Notes: generated by a model from the letters alone, not told the origin. A stretch of 64,000 bases of DNA from Myxocyprinus asiaticus (GCF_019703515.2 NC_059373.1:14340281-14404280); one strand, 5' to 3'. Shown: positions 48,055 through 59,570, counted from the stretch's first letter. Made by a program: numbers and translations.

Positions 48055-48783
48055 CATTGTGTTTTATTAAAAGCTCTGCAGGCTTATGCAATAGGGTCTA
48101 CGTGTGGCCATGAGCACTGGAAAACAGCTGCAGTCTGGATACATCCACCACAAGGAGACAGACACACACAGAGACACACACACACACACACATAGAGACA
48201 CACACACATAGAGACACACACAGATATATATATTTATATGTTTATACGTTAAATATATATTGATATTTTTCAGCCTTTTGACAATTTTGGATATATGCCT
48301 TAATATTTATATTTTTGCTCTGAAATGGAATAAAAGGGTGATTTTTCTTTTAATCAAAAGAGCCATCATTTCAACCAAAAAGCCATTGTAGCCGACTAGA
48401 CTATAAATGTTATTTACAGTAAGTAAAATACAGTAAAACCCTCACAAAATAAAGTTAATCATTTTAATTAAAAAGAATGCAAAAATGGAAAATAATAACA
48501 GTTAAAAATGAAAAATAAAAAACTAATTGGTAAACTGGTAGTTCCTTACCATGGTGAAAAGTGATATTTAAAAAGAAAATACATATGATTTTACAGTAAA
48601 ATATTGTAAATTATGTATTTTTTTTTTTTAAATGTACGAATTGCATTAGTTAATGCCAAAAATAAATATCATGTTAACAAGACAATGCATGCATTTTACA
48701 GTATGCTATTGTTAAAAACAGAGAAAAACAATAACCGGGCGTTCAGTAGGTTGGTATATCAAAACTACAGTATATTATTAATG
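47416..48783. repeat. Intron with (GT)n and CACAGA microsatellites
   Basis: A (GT)n run lies at 48011-48047 and CACACA/GAGACA repeats at 48160-48228. Otherwise nothing recognised. Confidence 0.6.
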
Positions 48784-48793
48784 ATATATGTAG

Positions 48794-49220
48794 CAGGGGG
48801 CCTGGGTAGCTCAGCGAGTATTGACACTGACTACAACCCCTGGAGTCACAAGTTTGAATCCAGGGCAGGCTGAGTGACTCCAGCCAGGTCTCCTAAGCAA
48901 CCAAATTGGCCCGGTTGCTCAGGAGGGTAGAGTCACATGGGGTAACCTCCTCATGGTCGCGATTAGTGGTTCTTGCTCTCAATGGGGTGTGTGGTAAGTT
49001 GTGCGTGTATCGCGGAGAGGAGCATCCCATGCTGTGAGTCTCTGCGGTGTCATGCACGACGAGCCATGTGATAAGATGTGCGGATTTACTATCTCAGAAG
49101 CGGAGGCAACTGAGACTTGTCCACCCAGATTGAGGCAAGTAACTGCGCCACCACGAGGACCTACTAAGTAGTAGGAATTGGGCATTCCAAATTGGCACAA
49201 AAGGGGATTAAAATATATAT
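48794..49220 (+). mobile_element. HAmo-type SINE, copy 2
   Basis: Starts GGGGGCCTGGGTAGCTCAGC with B box CAAGTTTGAATCCAGGGCAG and ends TTGGCACAAAAGGGGATTAAA plus AT repeats. ATATATGTAG at 48784-48793 and 49221-49230 is a candidate 10-bp target duplication, though its low complexity weakens the case. Confidence 0.88.
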
Positions 49221-49625
49221 ATATATGTAGTAAATCGTAAAATATATTTTTGCAACCACAGTTTCAAACAGAGATGCTATAAAAAACCTCTTTCATACTC
49301 TTGAGCTGTGAGACAAAACAGGACTGCAAAACTAGTCTAAATGATGCAACCTTTGAAAAAATGTATGGCCAAATATAGTGCATTAAAATATCACAATATT
49401 CATGATGTTGTCAAAGCCAGCAAAATATTCATATTCAGTATATCGCCCTGTCCCACACTAACACACAGGCACATTTTCACAACAGAACAGCACATGCTTG
49501 TTTATTCATCTGTGCACAAATACACAAAATACACAGAACCGTAACACATCAATTTCCTGTCTCTTCCTCCTCATTGTCCTCATCTATATCTTATCATCCA
49601 TTTTCATCTCTTTTTAAATTACACA

Positions 49626-49629
<4 letters not shown>

Positions 49630-49661
<32 letters not shown>
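49630..49661. repeat. (CT)n microsatellite at the LINE 3' end
   Basis: About 16 CT repeats, directly next to the 3' terminus of the minus-strand LINE. Confidence 0.95.
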
Positions 49662-49664
<3 letters not shown>

Positions 49665-49956
49665 ATTCAAATGAGCTTTATTGGCATGATTGCATACAAT
49701 GTACAATGTTGCCAAAGCATTCTGTATTAGTAGTAACAACATACAGGTAAGTGCACACATTTTAAAGAGAAGTAACTACAGAGAGCAATGAGTAACATTA
49801 AATTAAACTGACACTTAGTATTTAGTGAGGGGTCAACCTCTCTCCCTCAGATCATGACACATACACATACATACTGACACTCTGCTGCTAAATCAATACA
49901 TTCAGCTTTCTCTCCTAGAACATATTAAATGTCTCTACATTACTCATTCTGCTAAT

Positions 49957-52900
49957 TCAGGCAGTATCTGTTCTCTGAGTGTAAAGTGTGTTTCTAATGC
50001 TCTCATATTTACTGCACGCAGTGAGGAAGTGTAGTTCATCCTCTATGACTCCTTGAGTGCAGTGTGAACACAGTCTGTTCTCTCTGGGTTTCCAGCTCTG
50101 TCTGTGTCGACCCGCCTCTACAGCCAGACTGTACTCACCCACACGATACTTCGTCAGAAGCTTTCTGCGAGGGTAGTATTTAATTTTGGTCAGATATGAT
50201 GCCAATTTATATTCTGTCTTAATTTTGGGGAAATAAGCTAATTTGTTAATTTCTCTGAGTTTGCTCTGCCAATGATGAATGTATTCTTCTTTGTTTGTTT
50301 TTTGGATTTTCACCCCTTTTTCTCCCCAATTTGGAATGCCCAATTCCCAATACGCTCTAGGTTTTCGTAGTGGCGTAGTGACTCGCCTCAATCTGGGTGG
50401 CGGAGGACAAATCTCAGTTGCCTCCGCATCTGAGACCATCAATCCGCGCATCTTATCACGTAGCTTGTTGAGCATGTTACCGTGGAGACCTAGCACGTGT
50501 GGAGGCTTCACGCTATTCTCCGCAGCATCCACGCACAACTCACCACGTGCCCCACCGAGAGCGAGAACCACACATTATAGTGACCACAAGGAGGTTAACC
50601 CAATGTGACTCTACCCACCCTAGCAACCGGGTCAATTGGTTACTTAGGAAGCCTGACTGAGTCACTCAGCATGCCCTGGATTCGAACTTGCCACTCCAGG
50701 TGTGGTAGTCAGCATCTTTACTTGCTGAGCTACACAGGCCCCCAGAATGTATTCTTCTAGTGTTGTGTTTTGAATTTGTTTTAGTTTTGCCTGCCTGAAT
50801 TGATACATTCAGCTGATGTCTGTCCACTAAATACTGTAAAGGGTCACTCTCTGGGTGTGCTGCTCTGTGTATAAATGCACAGTGATGGTGATTTTCTGGG
50901 GAAGAGTCTGATAGGTGGAATCAGAATTGACTAGCTCTCTTCTGAATGTCATGATTTTCTTATACTATATTATGTTCTACAAGCCTTGTCTGTTAGGTCT
51001 TTTATTGTCAAGTCAAATTGTCCAGAGGCTGAGATAGTCAGACCTAAAAAAGAATTGTTCTCCCAAGTGTAAAAACATATTTTTTGTCTTGAAGATGATT
51101 TTATTTTGAAAAATTATCACTTTTGACTTGTCCATGTTGATTGGTAATGCCCAATTACTGCAGTAATTTTCTAGAATTGAGAGGCTTTCACATAATCCCT
51201 CTTCAGTAGGTGAGAGCAGCAGCAGGTTGTCTGCGTATAGAAGACATTTAATTTATCTGTCCTCTAGTGTGAGTCCAGGGTTACATGAGATTAAGCATTG
51301 TGGCCAATTCATTGATATAAATATTAAATAAAGTTGGGCTTAGGCTGCAGCCTTGATGGCTGAAATAATCAGTTCGTCTGTTGATTATTTTACAGCAGCA
51401 TTTGTTGTCTTTGTACATCTCCTTTATTAAATCATAAACCTTTCCTCCTAATCCACTCTGAATCAGTTTTAGGAACAATCCATCAATGCAAACTGAATCA
51501 AAAGCTTTTTTTAAATCAATAAAACAGCCAAATATTTTTCCTTGTTTTGTTTGGTGGACATGTTTGTGTATAAGTGTGTATATATGATCAGTTGTTCTCT
51601 GTTTTGGCATGAATCCAATTTGACAGTTGTGTAAAGTCTTGTTTTCTTGGAGATATTGGGTTAATCTGTCATTTATAATGCAACAGAATAGTTTGCCAAG
51701 GTTGCTGCTCACTGAAATGCCCCTGTAGTTGTTCGGGTTATATATGTCGCCTTGTTTGAAGATTGGAGTAATTTGATTTTCTTTGCAATTCTCAGGAAAG
51801 TGTCCTGATTTTAAGAGCAAATTGAATAATTTGAGAATTGCCTCATTCAGTTTGGGGCTGCCATGTTTCAACATCTCATTGCATATCCCATTTTGAGGGA
51901 TTTGATTTTTTCACTGAGTTCCTTTATTGTACATTCCAGATTATATAGTTGTGAATTCAGAATTTTTTGGGTGGGGGTTTACTTATTTTGTTTATAAAGG
52001 TTTCCAAAATGTTCTGTCCAGGTGTGTGGGTCACAGATGGGAATTTCTTCTTCTTTTTTTGGATTTATTTAAATTGTTCCATAATTCCCAGAATAAATTT
52101 TGATAAACTGCTTCTATTTTGTTGAGCTTTGTTGTCATATGTTTGGCTCTTTTGCTTTTTAGCAGTGCCTTGTCATTTTTAAACATTTGTTGATAGATGG
52201 TACGTGTTGGTTGCTTGCTCTGTGTTTTTTATTTGATAACAATTGTACTTCATTTCTTAACATTTGACATTCTTTATCGAACCAGTCAGCTTTCGTGATT
52301 TCTTTTTTCTCCAGTTCGCTTTTATTTTAATCAATAATTGGCTGGCAACTGTGGAAAAAAAAAAAAACAAACAAAAAAAAAATTTTAGTCAATTGTTTTG
52401 TTGCCAAATTTATGCTTTTCTCGTCTTTTCCAAATGTGGATAGGAGAAACACATCAATCATGTTCTCAGCATAAATTCTGTGGAGTTCAGCTTCATAATG
52501 GGCAGGACTGTCTTTTCTCCAGAAGAATCTGGTTAGGAAGGGATACAGTTTAGACTTCTAATTTGAAGATGGTAGAAGACTGGCTGACTTGTTCAGACTA
52601 ATGACAATGTGACAGTGGTCTGAGAGAGGTAGTTGTGGCATCACTGTGAAGTAATTGATCTTGTTCTGATCTAGATATGTGATGGCGTAGTCCACTGTGC
52701 TACAACCTAAAGAAGAGCAGTAGGTAAATCGACCCAGAGAATCACCCTTTGTTCTGCCGTTCACTATGCAGAGACCTAGGCTTTTACAGAGCTGCAGAAA
52801 TTGTTTTCCATTTCTGTTTATTGTGTTGTCATAGTTCTGACATGGTTTAGTGGAATGCTTATTTTGATTTATATTTGTATTGTTAATAATATACTTATCT

Positions 52901-53400
52901 CCAACTGAGCTAATATAATCCAGTTCTTTTCCAGTTCTTGCATTCAGATCCCCCATTATCAAGACTGAGCCTAGCGACTGAAACTGAATGACCTTAGATT
53001 GTAATGTGTTGAAGATCTCCTCACTACAATAGGTTGACTCATGTGGGGGGGGATGTAGGTGGCACACAGGTAAGTATCCTCATCTGTACATATGAGTTCA
53101 TTTTTAATTTTAATCCAAAATATGTGTTCTCCCTTTTTTAACAGGCTGACTGTAATGGAAAAGGTGTTCTTTAAACCAAACAATAATTCCTCCTGAATCG
53201 CTTCCATTTTTAACATGAGGGTGTTTTACTGATGGTATATGTAATTCTCTGTAGTTTAGAGGAAGTGTAGGTTTTAGACTCTAATTGATTCCATGTCTCA
53301 AGTAATAATATGACTTGAGACATTAAGATTATTATCTGAACTATATACAATATTTACAAAATCAGGGCTCTTTGCTTTTTTCTCCAAAAGCAGCAGAAAA
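49957..53400 (-). pseudogene. LINE ORF2: endonuclease and reverse transcriptase, interrupted
   Basis: From the right: SYNIQGM-like start (about 53430), DSGGIIVWFKEH, VLIMGDLNARTG, STVDYAI and LSDHCHIVI of an APE endonuclease (52558-53216). After a stop-rich linker comes reverse transcriptase (51281-51874): ITPIFKQGDIYNPNNYRGI, FIDLKKAFDSV and GCSLSPTLFNIYINELA. In a shifted frame at about 51226-51237 the catalytic motif reads YADN where YADD is expected. The C terminus (49957-50260) contains RKLLTKYRVGEYSL and LCSHCTQGVIEDELHFLTAC. Several frameshifts, the Asp-to-Asn change and a SINE make it inactive. Confidence 0.85.
50291..50744 (-). mobile_element. HAmo-type SINE, copy 3, inside LINE ORF2
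   Basis: On the minus strand it starts GGGGGCCTGTGTAGCTCAGC with B box GGCAAGTTCGAATCCAGGGC and ends GGGGAGAAAAAGGGGTG with an A-rich tail. It is flanked by a perfect 14-bp direct repeat, GAATGTATTCTTCT, at 50277-50290 and 50745-50758. It has the same orientation as the LINE. Confidence 0.95.
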
Positions 53401-53691
53401 CATTCCCTGAATGTTGTAGCTTGTGATTTTAAGTGATGACATTGCGATTTTTACCAGAAATATGAATGTATGATTCTTGACCCAATCATGTTATGAAATA
53501 TACAGAATTAAATTAAGTACCTTAGAATACAAACTGTATAACAAAAAGAGAAGATACAGTCAAATAAATAAAAAATAATGAATATGCTCTTGCTAATCAA
53601 CTAATACATTTTCACATATAAGTTTCACCATGTTTTTTATCTGGCTGAGGTCGTTTGTGTCTGCACAACCTCTTCCTGTCACAACAGCAGC

Positions 53692-55243
53692 TTAGCTGTT
53701 TGTCTGTCTGCCAGCATGCTGTCTCACACTCTGCTCACAATCAGGGGGTGTTTTTTCAGAGCTTTTCTGTGTTACATCCTTGATTGTTTTAGAAAATATT
53801 CTCATGCCCTCTCGATGAGTTTGGAGACGGTCATAAAGGTGCTCATGAGTGATGTACTGAAGATTTGTATGTGTACATTTGGCATGAGTACACACACATC
53901 AGTTATCTCTGCATTAATGGCATTGATGATGTTTTGTGGAACGTCTCTGTGAGGCAGTAGTGTAGAGATGATGACTTTGGCACTGGGGTAGATTCCTCTT
54001 GCTGATTTCACCATGATGACGAGAGCTTTGGCGACGTTCACTCTCCTGGTGCTGAGGTCGTTCGTCCCAGTGTGCAGTATAATGTGTGATGGTGTTCCCA
54101 AATCATCCTCTCTCAGCAGCTTCAAAGCAGAGTGAGAGGTGGGACACCAGAGTTTCCTTATAGTTCTCCTGGGGAACAGTCGTCTCTGTTTGCCGTTAGA
54201 GTCACAGAGGATGATGATGTGTTGTCTCTTCTGTTCTCTGTTGGATGTTGTTGTGACTTCTGGATGTCTCTGTCTGGTGCTGCTGTCTTTTCTCTTGGAG
54301 TTCTGAGAAGCTTGAGAGACCTGAGAAACCTGCTGGGTTGCAGGGGATGGGATGGTGTGCATTTGTGTGTTGACACACTGCTGGTGATGTGTTGTGGTTG
54401 TGATGTGTTCAGTGCTTGTGTGTAGCTGTTGTCTCATCTGCTCCAGTTGTTTCTCCAGCATTTTGCAGTGTTGATCTTTCTTGATCAGCTCCTCTCTCAC
54501 CCTCTTCAGCTCCTCTCGCAGCTCCTGGTTGTTCTCCTCCAGCTGTCTGAAAGCAGAGCAGAGCTGATGAAGCTGTTGTGTGCTGAGGTGGCTGGTCTGC
54601 TTTTGGAGCTGGTAGAGGTTGTTGGTAGTTTCCTCTTTAAACAGGAAGTAGTCCTGCTCCAGCTCAGCAATGTTGTCTCTCAAGGCCTTGATCTTTGGAG
54701 ATGCAGGAGAGACTGGGTGTCTGTGTGCTACAGAGGTGCTCGGGCTGAGAGCTCCATTTGTGACTATTGTGGAGCAGGACTCTACACTGCTCTTCACCTC
54801 AGGAACTTTCTTTAACTCCTGAACCTCCATTTTAAAGTCCACAAAATTCTTCTGGAATTCATCAAGGCTGGGTTCTGACCCCTGGACTATGACTGTACCA
54901 TTGTGATACAAGTTTACAGTCAGCTTTGTTTTTCACCTTCCAGAGTGATTTGTCTACCTTTACTGATGCCACCTTTTCTGCTGCAGTTCATGGCAGTTAT
55001 GACAGTGCTGTGCCAGGCTGATAGCTGATCAGTGAAGAAGAGCAGGTTACACCGGATTCTGTTGGGTTCTGGTCCACTGTAGTCAGACAGCAGAATCTCT
55101 GGGTTCTCTCTCAGGATCATCTCTTTCATCTTCTTATCTTTATTTGATTTAACTTCTGCTGGATATATTATCACCAGCTCCACTTCTTTTTTGAAAAATG
55201 CTACTGCCTTAGGCAAGCTGTGATCAACAGTTTTAATTGCCAT
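53692..55243 (-). pseudogene. LINE ORF1: coiled coil plus SGNH-esterase-like domain
   Basis: The N-terminal frame (54920-55243) begins MAIKTVDHSLPKAVAFFKKE and ends GRQITLEGE. A frameshift near 54925 leads to LYHNGTVIVQG and a frame to 53802. That frame holds a heptad-like coiled coil (LEENNQELREELKRVREELI) and a Ser/Thr/Gln linker. It then has IIILCDSNGK (block I, with Cys for the usual Gly of GDSN), ILHTGTNDL (GxND block) and VIISTLLPHRD. A further frame change near 53860 is needed to reach HEHLYDRLQTHREGM, the probable block with the catalytic His. Esterase-like ORF1 proteins are known from CR1/L2-type LINEs. Activity is not expected here. Confidence 0.8.
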
Positions 55244-55560
55244 GGAATTTTAGCTTGGCTAGTAGTTAGCTTGATGTTTAGGTTATATGTAATTTTATTA
55301 TGTGATTTTTAAGTTACTTAGAGGTCTTACCTTACAAATCTTGTTCTTATTTTAGTTTCCAATCATTTAAGTAGTGTTTGAGTCATAAAAACATACACTT
55401 TCTGGCAAAAACTGAAGTTACAGCAGGAGCTGATATTTTTTGCTGCCAACTGCCATCAAAACTTCCCCTCTCTCGTATTAAACTGGTGACAGATCTGGTC
55501 ATAAAAGTGACTGTAGAATCAATACTATAATTGACACAATCACAGAGTCTCTCTCTCGCC

Positions 55561-56090
55561 AACATATAAAAGTGGCCTAATCAATAGTGTAATTAATGGT
55601 GTAATTACAATGCTTTAAAAGTCAGAACAAAGCCCTTTACAGCAGTCACAGACTTATTCAGGTCACAGTCAAGGGGCGGTCAAAATAGATTTTAATCATA
55701 CAAAATTATTTCTGGCCGCACAACAAATATGGGCAAAAGGATAAATCATGCTGTAAAGCTTCTGTTTTTAATAAATACTGCATTATAAAACAATAAAAAT
55801 GTAAAATGTTAAAATAATACCATCTACTACACTTTTCCGCAACAATGTAAACCATTAGACATCAACCATTATGGACTTCAATGGCTGATAACAAGCCGGG
55901 TGGCCAATGGCTGATTCAGTAATGCCAATATGTATATGTGATGTCACTAATATAATTTATTTATATTAATTGAGATGTACACTTATGTGCTGAAATTAAA
56001 TGAGTATGCTTCAATCAAAATGACTCAATTCACAAAAAATACTTGAAAACAGAAACCAATCATTGTACTATGACTAGACTGTTGGTAGAT
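55561..56090. other. Intron, no recognised element
   Basis: Nothing recognised upstream of the minus-strand LINE. Confidence 0.4.
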
Positions 56091-56230
56091 TTTGGAATTG
56101 ACACAAGACAGCGTTAACACTTCTCTTCATCGGCCGACTGGGCACTGTTATCGGCTGCTGCCGATAATCATAAAATGGTGAAATATCAGCAGATTTATCA
56201 GCCCGGCCCATATATCGGTCTGTCACTACA
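56091..56230. mobile_element. Fragment of a DNA-transposon-like repeat
   Basis: GGCTGCTGCCGATAATCATAA and CCCATATATCGGTCTGTCACT resemble the end of a common vertebrate hAT-like repeat (reverse complement AGTGACAGACCGATATATGGG). The other end was not identified. Confidence 0.45.
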
Positions 56231-56719
56231 AACCATGCAGCTTTGAATTTGAATTCTTTGTATTGAGGCATTTAGATCCTCTACTGGTCAAACATAATTT
56301 TGCTAGATGAATTCACAGACGTTAGAGTTCAATACATTTTAGCCTTTGTGCACAGTAAAACACTAAACTTCTTTGCATATGCTTACGTTCCCATTTTACC
56401 AAATTCACATGCATATAAATGTAAGAAAATGTAACATTGTCTAGTGTGGCCTCCACTTCACGTTTATATCACCTTACTATACACCACAAACACAACAGTC
56501 CCTTCGGCAGTGCTAAACCCCACTGTAAACAAAATGAAACACAGGATCAATATGATTGGTTGTCAGATTGTTCAAACATGACAACACACACACAAACAAA
56601 CGCTGTGCAAAAACAGAAGGATACATGCACACAACTTCACCTGCTCTCAACAAATCCCCAAGCCTCCAAAATGCATACATACTAAAACTCGCACACATAT
56701 ACATAGTAGACTGTCTTAC

Positions 56720-56875
56720 GTGTGCAGGGTGCAGAGGGGGCATCAAGTGGCGTTCTGAAGTGGTCTTCCTCACACAGACAGAGCACGGAACCCTCCTCCT
56801 CAGTCTTGCTGTTAGCTGGACATGTGAAACACTCTTGCTGGCGTGATGACATCTTATAGGTACCCGGGGGACAAG
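56720..56875 (-). CDS. epha7: EphA receptor exon: cysteine-rich/EGF-like domain
   Basis: This internal exon encodes 52 codons of the cysteine-rich region between the ephrin-binding domain and the first fibronectin III domain of an Eph receptor tyrosine kinase at the cell surface. The translation reads CPPGTYK, then a CFTC pair, then EEGSVLCLCEEDHFR and ends APCT, the Cys spacing and EGSV-x-C-x-C motif of Eph receptors. The acceptor is CTCTCCAG before CTTGTCC and the donor is ACAC followed by GTAAGA, phase 1 on both sides. The split Arg codon joins the next exon to give CTRPPSPPRD, matching the family CTRPPSxPR junction. It is the most upstream exon of the gene in this window. The Eph assignment is firm. 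The A7 symbol rests mainly on the FN3-2 and juxtamembrane exons. Confidence 0.93.
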
Positions 56876-57184
56876 CTGGAGAGGGAGAACATACAGCAAA
56901 GAGTCTATTAGAAAACATGTAGCTTATACTGTAATGTGAGAATTACAAATCAAATACAACCACGAACAATGGCATTACTTACAATTTGAGATCAGAAAAG
57001 TGTTCCAGAACAAGGCTATAGACCTTATTAGCCAACATAAAAGATCTACTTGAGAACATAATGTGCTACAAAGTAAAACACAGGCCACTGTGCCTCTAGG
57101 CACAGAACCTTTCAAACTAATGAGGTTCAGGTTCCCATTAAAAATGATACAGACAGGGAGCTATTTGTTGTCTGTATGAACAGT
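56876..57184. other. Intron upstream of the Cys-rich exon, no recognised element
   Basis: Nothing recognised. Confidence 0.5.
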
Positions 57185-57645
57185 AAGTGACGGAACTCTT
57201 GATCGCTCACAATACATATATCAGCACCACACTTTATTAGCCTCAGACTGGACTCACATTTTACACTTCTCTTAATAACACACTGGCAACTGACTATCAA
57301 CCAACAGCTGAATGTCAACACGACACTTCAAATTTATTTCCACTGATTACATGGGGGGAGGGGGTTGGTACAGTGTATTTTTTTGTATACAGTCTTCTTA
57401 TTTTGTGTATACTCTATACTGTATATTCATTTTATTGTATACAGTCTTATTTTGTGTATACTGTATATTGTATATTATTGGTGTATATTGTGTTGTGTAA
57501 CAAGATGTGTAAATGTGTTGTGTAAATCAGATGTTTATTGTAATTGTCATACCGCTATGTTGCTTGGAGCTGCACCCAAGACTTTCACCCACTGTTGCAC
57601 TTGTGTATATGGTTGAGTGACAATACAGGGATTTAATTTGATTTT
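57185..57645 (+). mobile_element. 5'-truncated LINE copy (3' UTR only)
   Basis: Matches the 3' UTR of the LINE at 37402-40802: ACTGACTATCAACCAACAGC, CGCTATGTTGCTTGGAGCTGC, TGTTGCACTTGTGTATATGG, ending AATACAGGGATTTAATTTG. The coding part is absent apart from a short AACTCTTGATC-like end. Confidence 0.85.
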
Positions 57646-57751
57646 GGAAGCTCATGGCACACAGAGTAACTGCTGAGAGTGTGAACAAGAGTAAGAATCT
57701 CAAAACATTGTATCCCTTGATCTATTTATACATCCTTACATTTAACTACTA

Positions 57752-59332
57752 CAGGTGCATCTCAATAAATTAGAATGCCGTGGAAAAGTTCATTTATTTC
57801 AGTAATTCAACTCAAATTGTGAAACTCGTGTATTAAATAAATTCAATGCACACAGACTGAAGTAGTTTAAGTCTTTGGTTCTTTTTATTGTGATGATTTT
57901 GGCTCACATTTAACAAAAACCCACCAATTCACTATCTCAAAAAATTAGAATACATCATAAGACCAATAAAAAAAACATTTTTAGTGAATTGTTGGCCTTC
58001 TGGAAAGTATGTTCATTTACTGTATATGTACTCAATACTTGGTAGGGGCTCCTTTTGCTTTAATTACTGCCTCAATTCGGCGTGGCATGGAGGTGATCAG
58101 TTTGTGGCACTGCTGTGGTGGTGTGGAAGCCCAGGTTTCTTTGACAGTGGCCTTCAGCTCATCTGCATTTTTTGGTCTCTTGTTTCTCATTTTCCTCTTG
58201 ACAATACCCCATAGATTCTCTATGGGGTTCAGGTCTGGTGAGTTTCCTGGCCAGTCAAGCACACCAACACCATGGTCATTTAACCAACTTTTGGTGCTTT
58301 TGGCAGTGTGGGCAGGTGCCAAATCCTGCTGGAAAATGAAATCAGCATCTTTAAAAAGCTGGTCAGCAGAAGGAAGCATGAAGTGCTCCAAAATTTCTTG
58401 GTAAACGGGTGCAGTGACTTTGCTTTTCAAAAAACACAATGGACCAACACCAGCAGATGACATTGCACCCCAAATCATCACAGACTGTGGAAACTTAACA
58501 GTGGACTTCAAGCAACTTGGGCTATGAGCTTCTCCACCCTTCCTCCAGACTCTAGGACCTTGGTTTCCAAATGAAATACAAAACTTGCTCTCATCTGAAA
58601 AGAGGACTTTGGAACACTGGGCAACAGTCCAGTTCTTCTTCTCCTTAGCCCAGGTAAGATGCCTCTGACGTTGTCTGTGGTTCAGGAGTGGCTTAACAAG
58701 AGGAATACAACAACTGTAGCCAAATTCCTTGACATGTCTGTGTGTGGTGGCTCTTGATGCCTTGACCCCAGCCTCAGTCCATTCCTTGTGAAGTTCACCC
58801 AAATTCTTGAATCGATTTTGCTGGACAATCATAAGGCTGCAGTTCTCTCGGTTGGTTGTGCATCTTTTTCTTCCACACTTTTTCCTTCCACTCAACTTTC
58901 TGTTAACATGCTTGGATACAGCACTCTGTGAACAGCCAGCTTCTTTGACAATGAATGTTTGTGGCTTACCCTCCTTGTGAAGGGTGTCAATGATTGTCTT
59001 CTGGACAACTGTCAGATCAGCAGTCTTCCCCATGATTGTGTAGCCTAGTGAACCAAACTGAGAGACCATTTTGAAGGCTCAGGAAACCTTTGCAGGTGTT
59101 TTGAGTTGATTAGCTGATTGGCATGTCAAAATATTCTAATTTTTTGAGATAGTGAATTGGTGGGTTTTTGTTAAATGTGAGCCAAAATCATCACAATTAA
59201 AAGAACCAAAGACTTAAACTACTTCAGTCTGTGTGCATTGAATTGATTTAATACACGAGTTTCACAATTTGAGTTGAATTACTGAAATAAATGAACTTTT
59301 CCACGACATTCTAATTTATTGAGATGCACCTG
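57752..59332 (-). mobile_element. Complete Tc1-like transposon
   Basis: It is 1,581 bp, flanked by TA (57750-57751 and 59333-59334). Inverted repeats of about 203 bp (57752-57954 and 59130-59332) differ at three positions by my count. Each repeat begins CAGGTGCATCTCAATAAATTA and has an inner, similar ATCTCAAAAAATTAGAATA block, an IR/DR layout. The transposase on the minus strand is uninterrupted. Confidence 0.95.
58032..59069 (-). CDS. Tc1-like DD34E transposase, intact reading frame
   Basis: A 345-codon frame encodes a complete Tc1/mariner-superfamily transposase, the enzyme that cuts and pastes the surrounding element at TA. The second Met (residue 13, codon at 59031-59033, MGKTADLTVVQKT) is the likelier start, giving 333 residues. 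The paired helix-turn-helix DNA-binding part covers roughly residues 15-125, with QSAVSKHVNRKLSG and a GRKR linker. The catalytic core has FSDESKF (Asp159), FIFQQDLAPAHTAK (Asp249) and NSPDLNPIENLW (Glu284). The 34 residues between Asp249 and Glu284 make a DD34E triad. No frame break or stop is seen. It is transcribed in the same direction as the host gene, inside its intron. Activity cannot be judged without testing. Confidence 0.95.
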   Translation of the reverse strand: MVSQFGSLGYTIMGKTADLTVVQKTIIDTLHKEGKPQTFIVKEAGCSQSAVSKHVNRKLSGRKKCGRKRCTTNRENCSLMIVQQNRFKNLGELHKEWTEAGVKASRATTHRHVKEFGYSCCIPLVKPLLNHRQRQRHLTWAKEKKNWTVAQCSKVLFSDESKFCISFGNQGPRVWRKGGEAHSPSCLKSTVKFPQSVMIWGAMSSAGVGPLCFLKSKVTAPVYQEILEHFMLPSADQLFKDADFIFQQDLAPAHTAKSTKSWLNDHGVGVLDWPGNSPDLNPIENLWGIVKRKMRNKRPKNADELKATVKETWASTPPQQCHKLITSMPRRIEAVIKAKGAPTKY

Positions 59333-59334
59333 TA

Positions 59335-59570
59335 TATCTCAAACAGAGCTTACAAGAGGGTCTCATTTTCTTTATTAATTTCCTTTATTTAATTTCTTTA
59401 CTCCCCCTTTCATTTTCCTTCCTTCCTTATTTCCTTTTCCCCTTCTCCTTGTCCTGTTTCTTTTAATTTCCTCTTCACACCACTACACAAAAGCTCCCTC
59501 ACTTTTTTATGAAGTCCTACCCCATAACAGTAGGACAGAGCATAACAGTATATTTAGAGTACAATAGAGT
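59335..59570. other. Intron with pyrimidine-rich stretch
   Basis: C/T-rich segment (CCTTCCTTCCTTATTTCC) near 59410-59470; nothing else. Confidence 0.5.

Larger units (their letters stand above)
49662..55560 (-). mobile_element. Full-length-type LINE with esterase-like ORF1, dead
   Basis: Read on the minus strand, a 5' UTR (to about 55250) is followed by ORF1 with a coiled coil and SGNH-like domain, ORF2 with endonuclease and reverse transcriptase, a Cys-rich C terminus, and a 3' end AATAAAGCTCATTTGAATTA beside (GA)n. Both ORFs are frameshifted. A SINE interrupts ORF2 at 50291-50744. I did not assign a clade. Confidence 0.85.

Noticed and set aside
48800..48870. tRNA-like A and B boxes
   Set aside because: They belong to a SINE head with SINE body and tail; the cloverleaf is not maintained. 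The same applies at 1068-1249, 21640-21706, 32400-32465 and 50670-50744.
54429..54815. 128-residue Leu-rich plus-strand frame resembling a membrane protein
   Set aside because: It is the antisense of the coiled coil in LINE ORF1.
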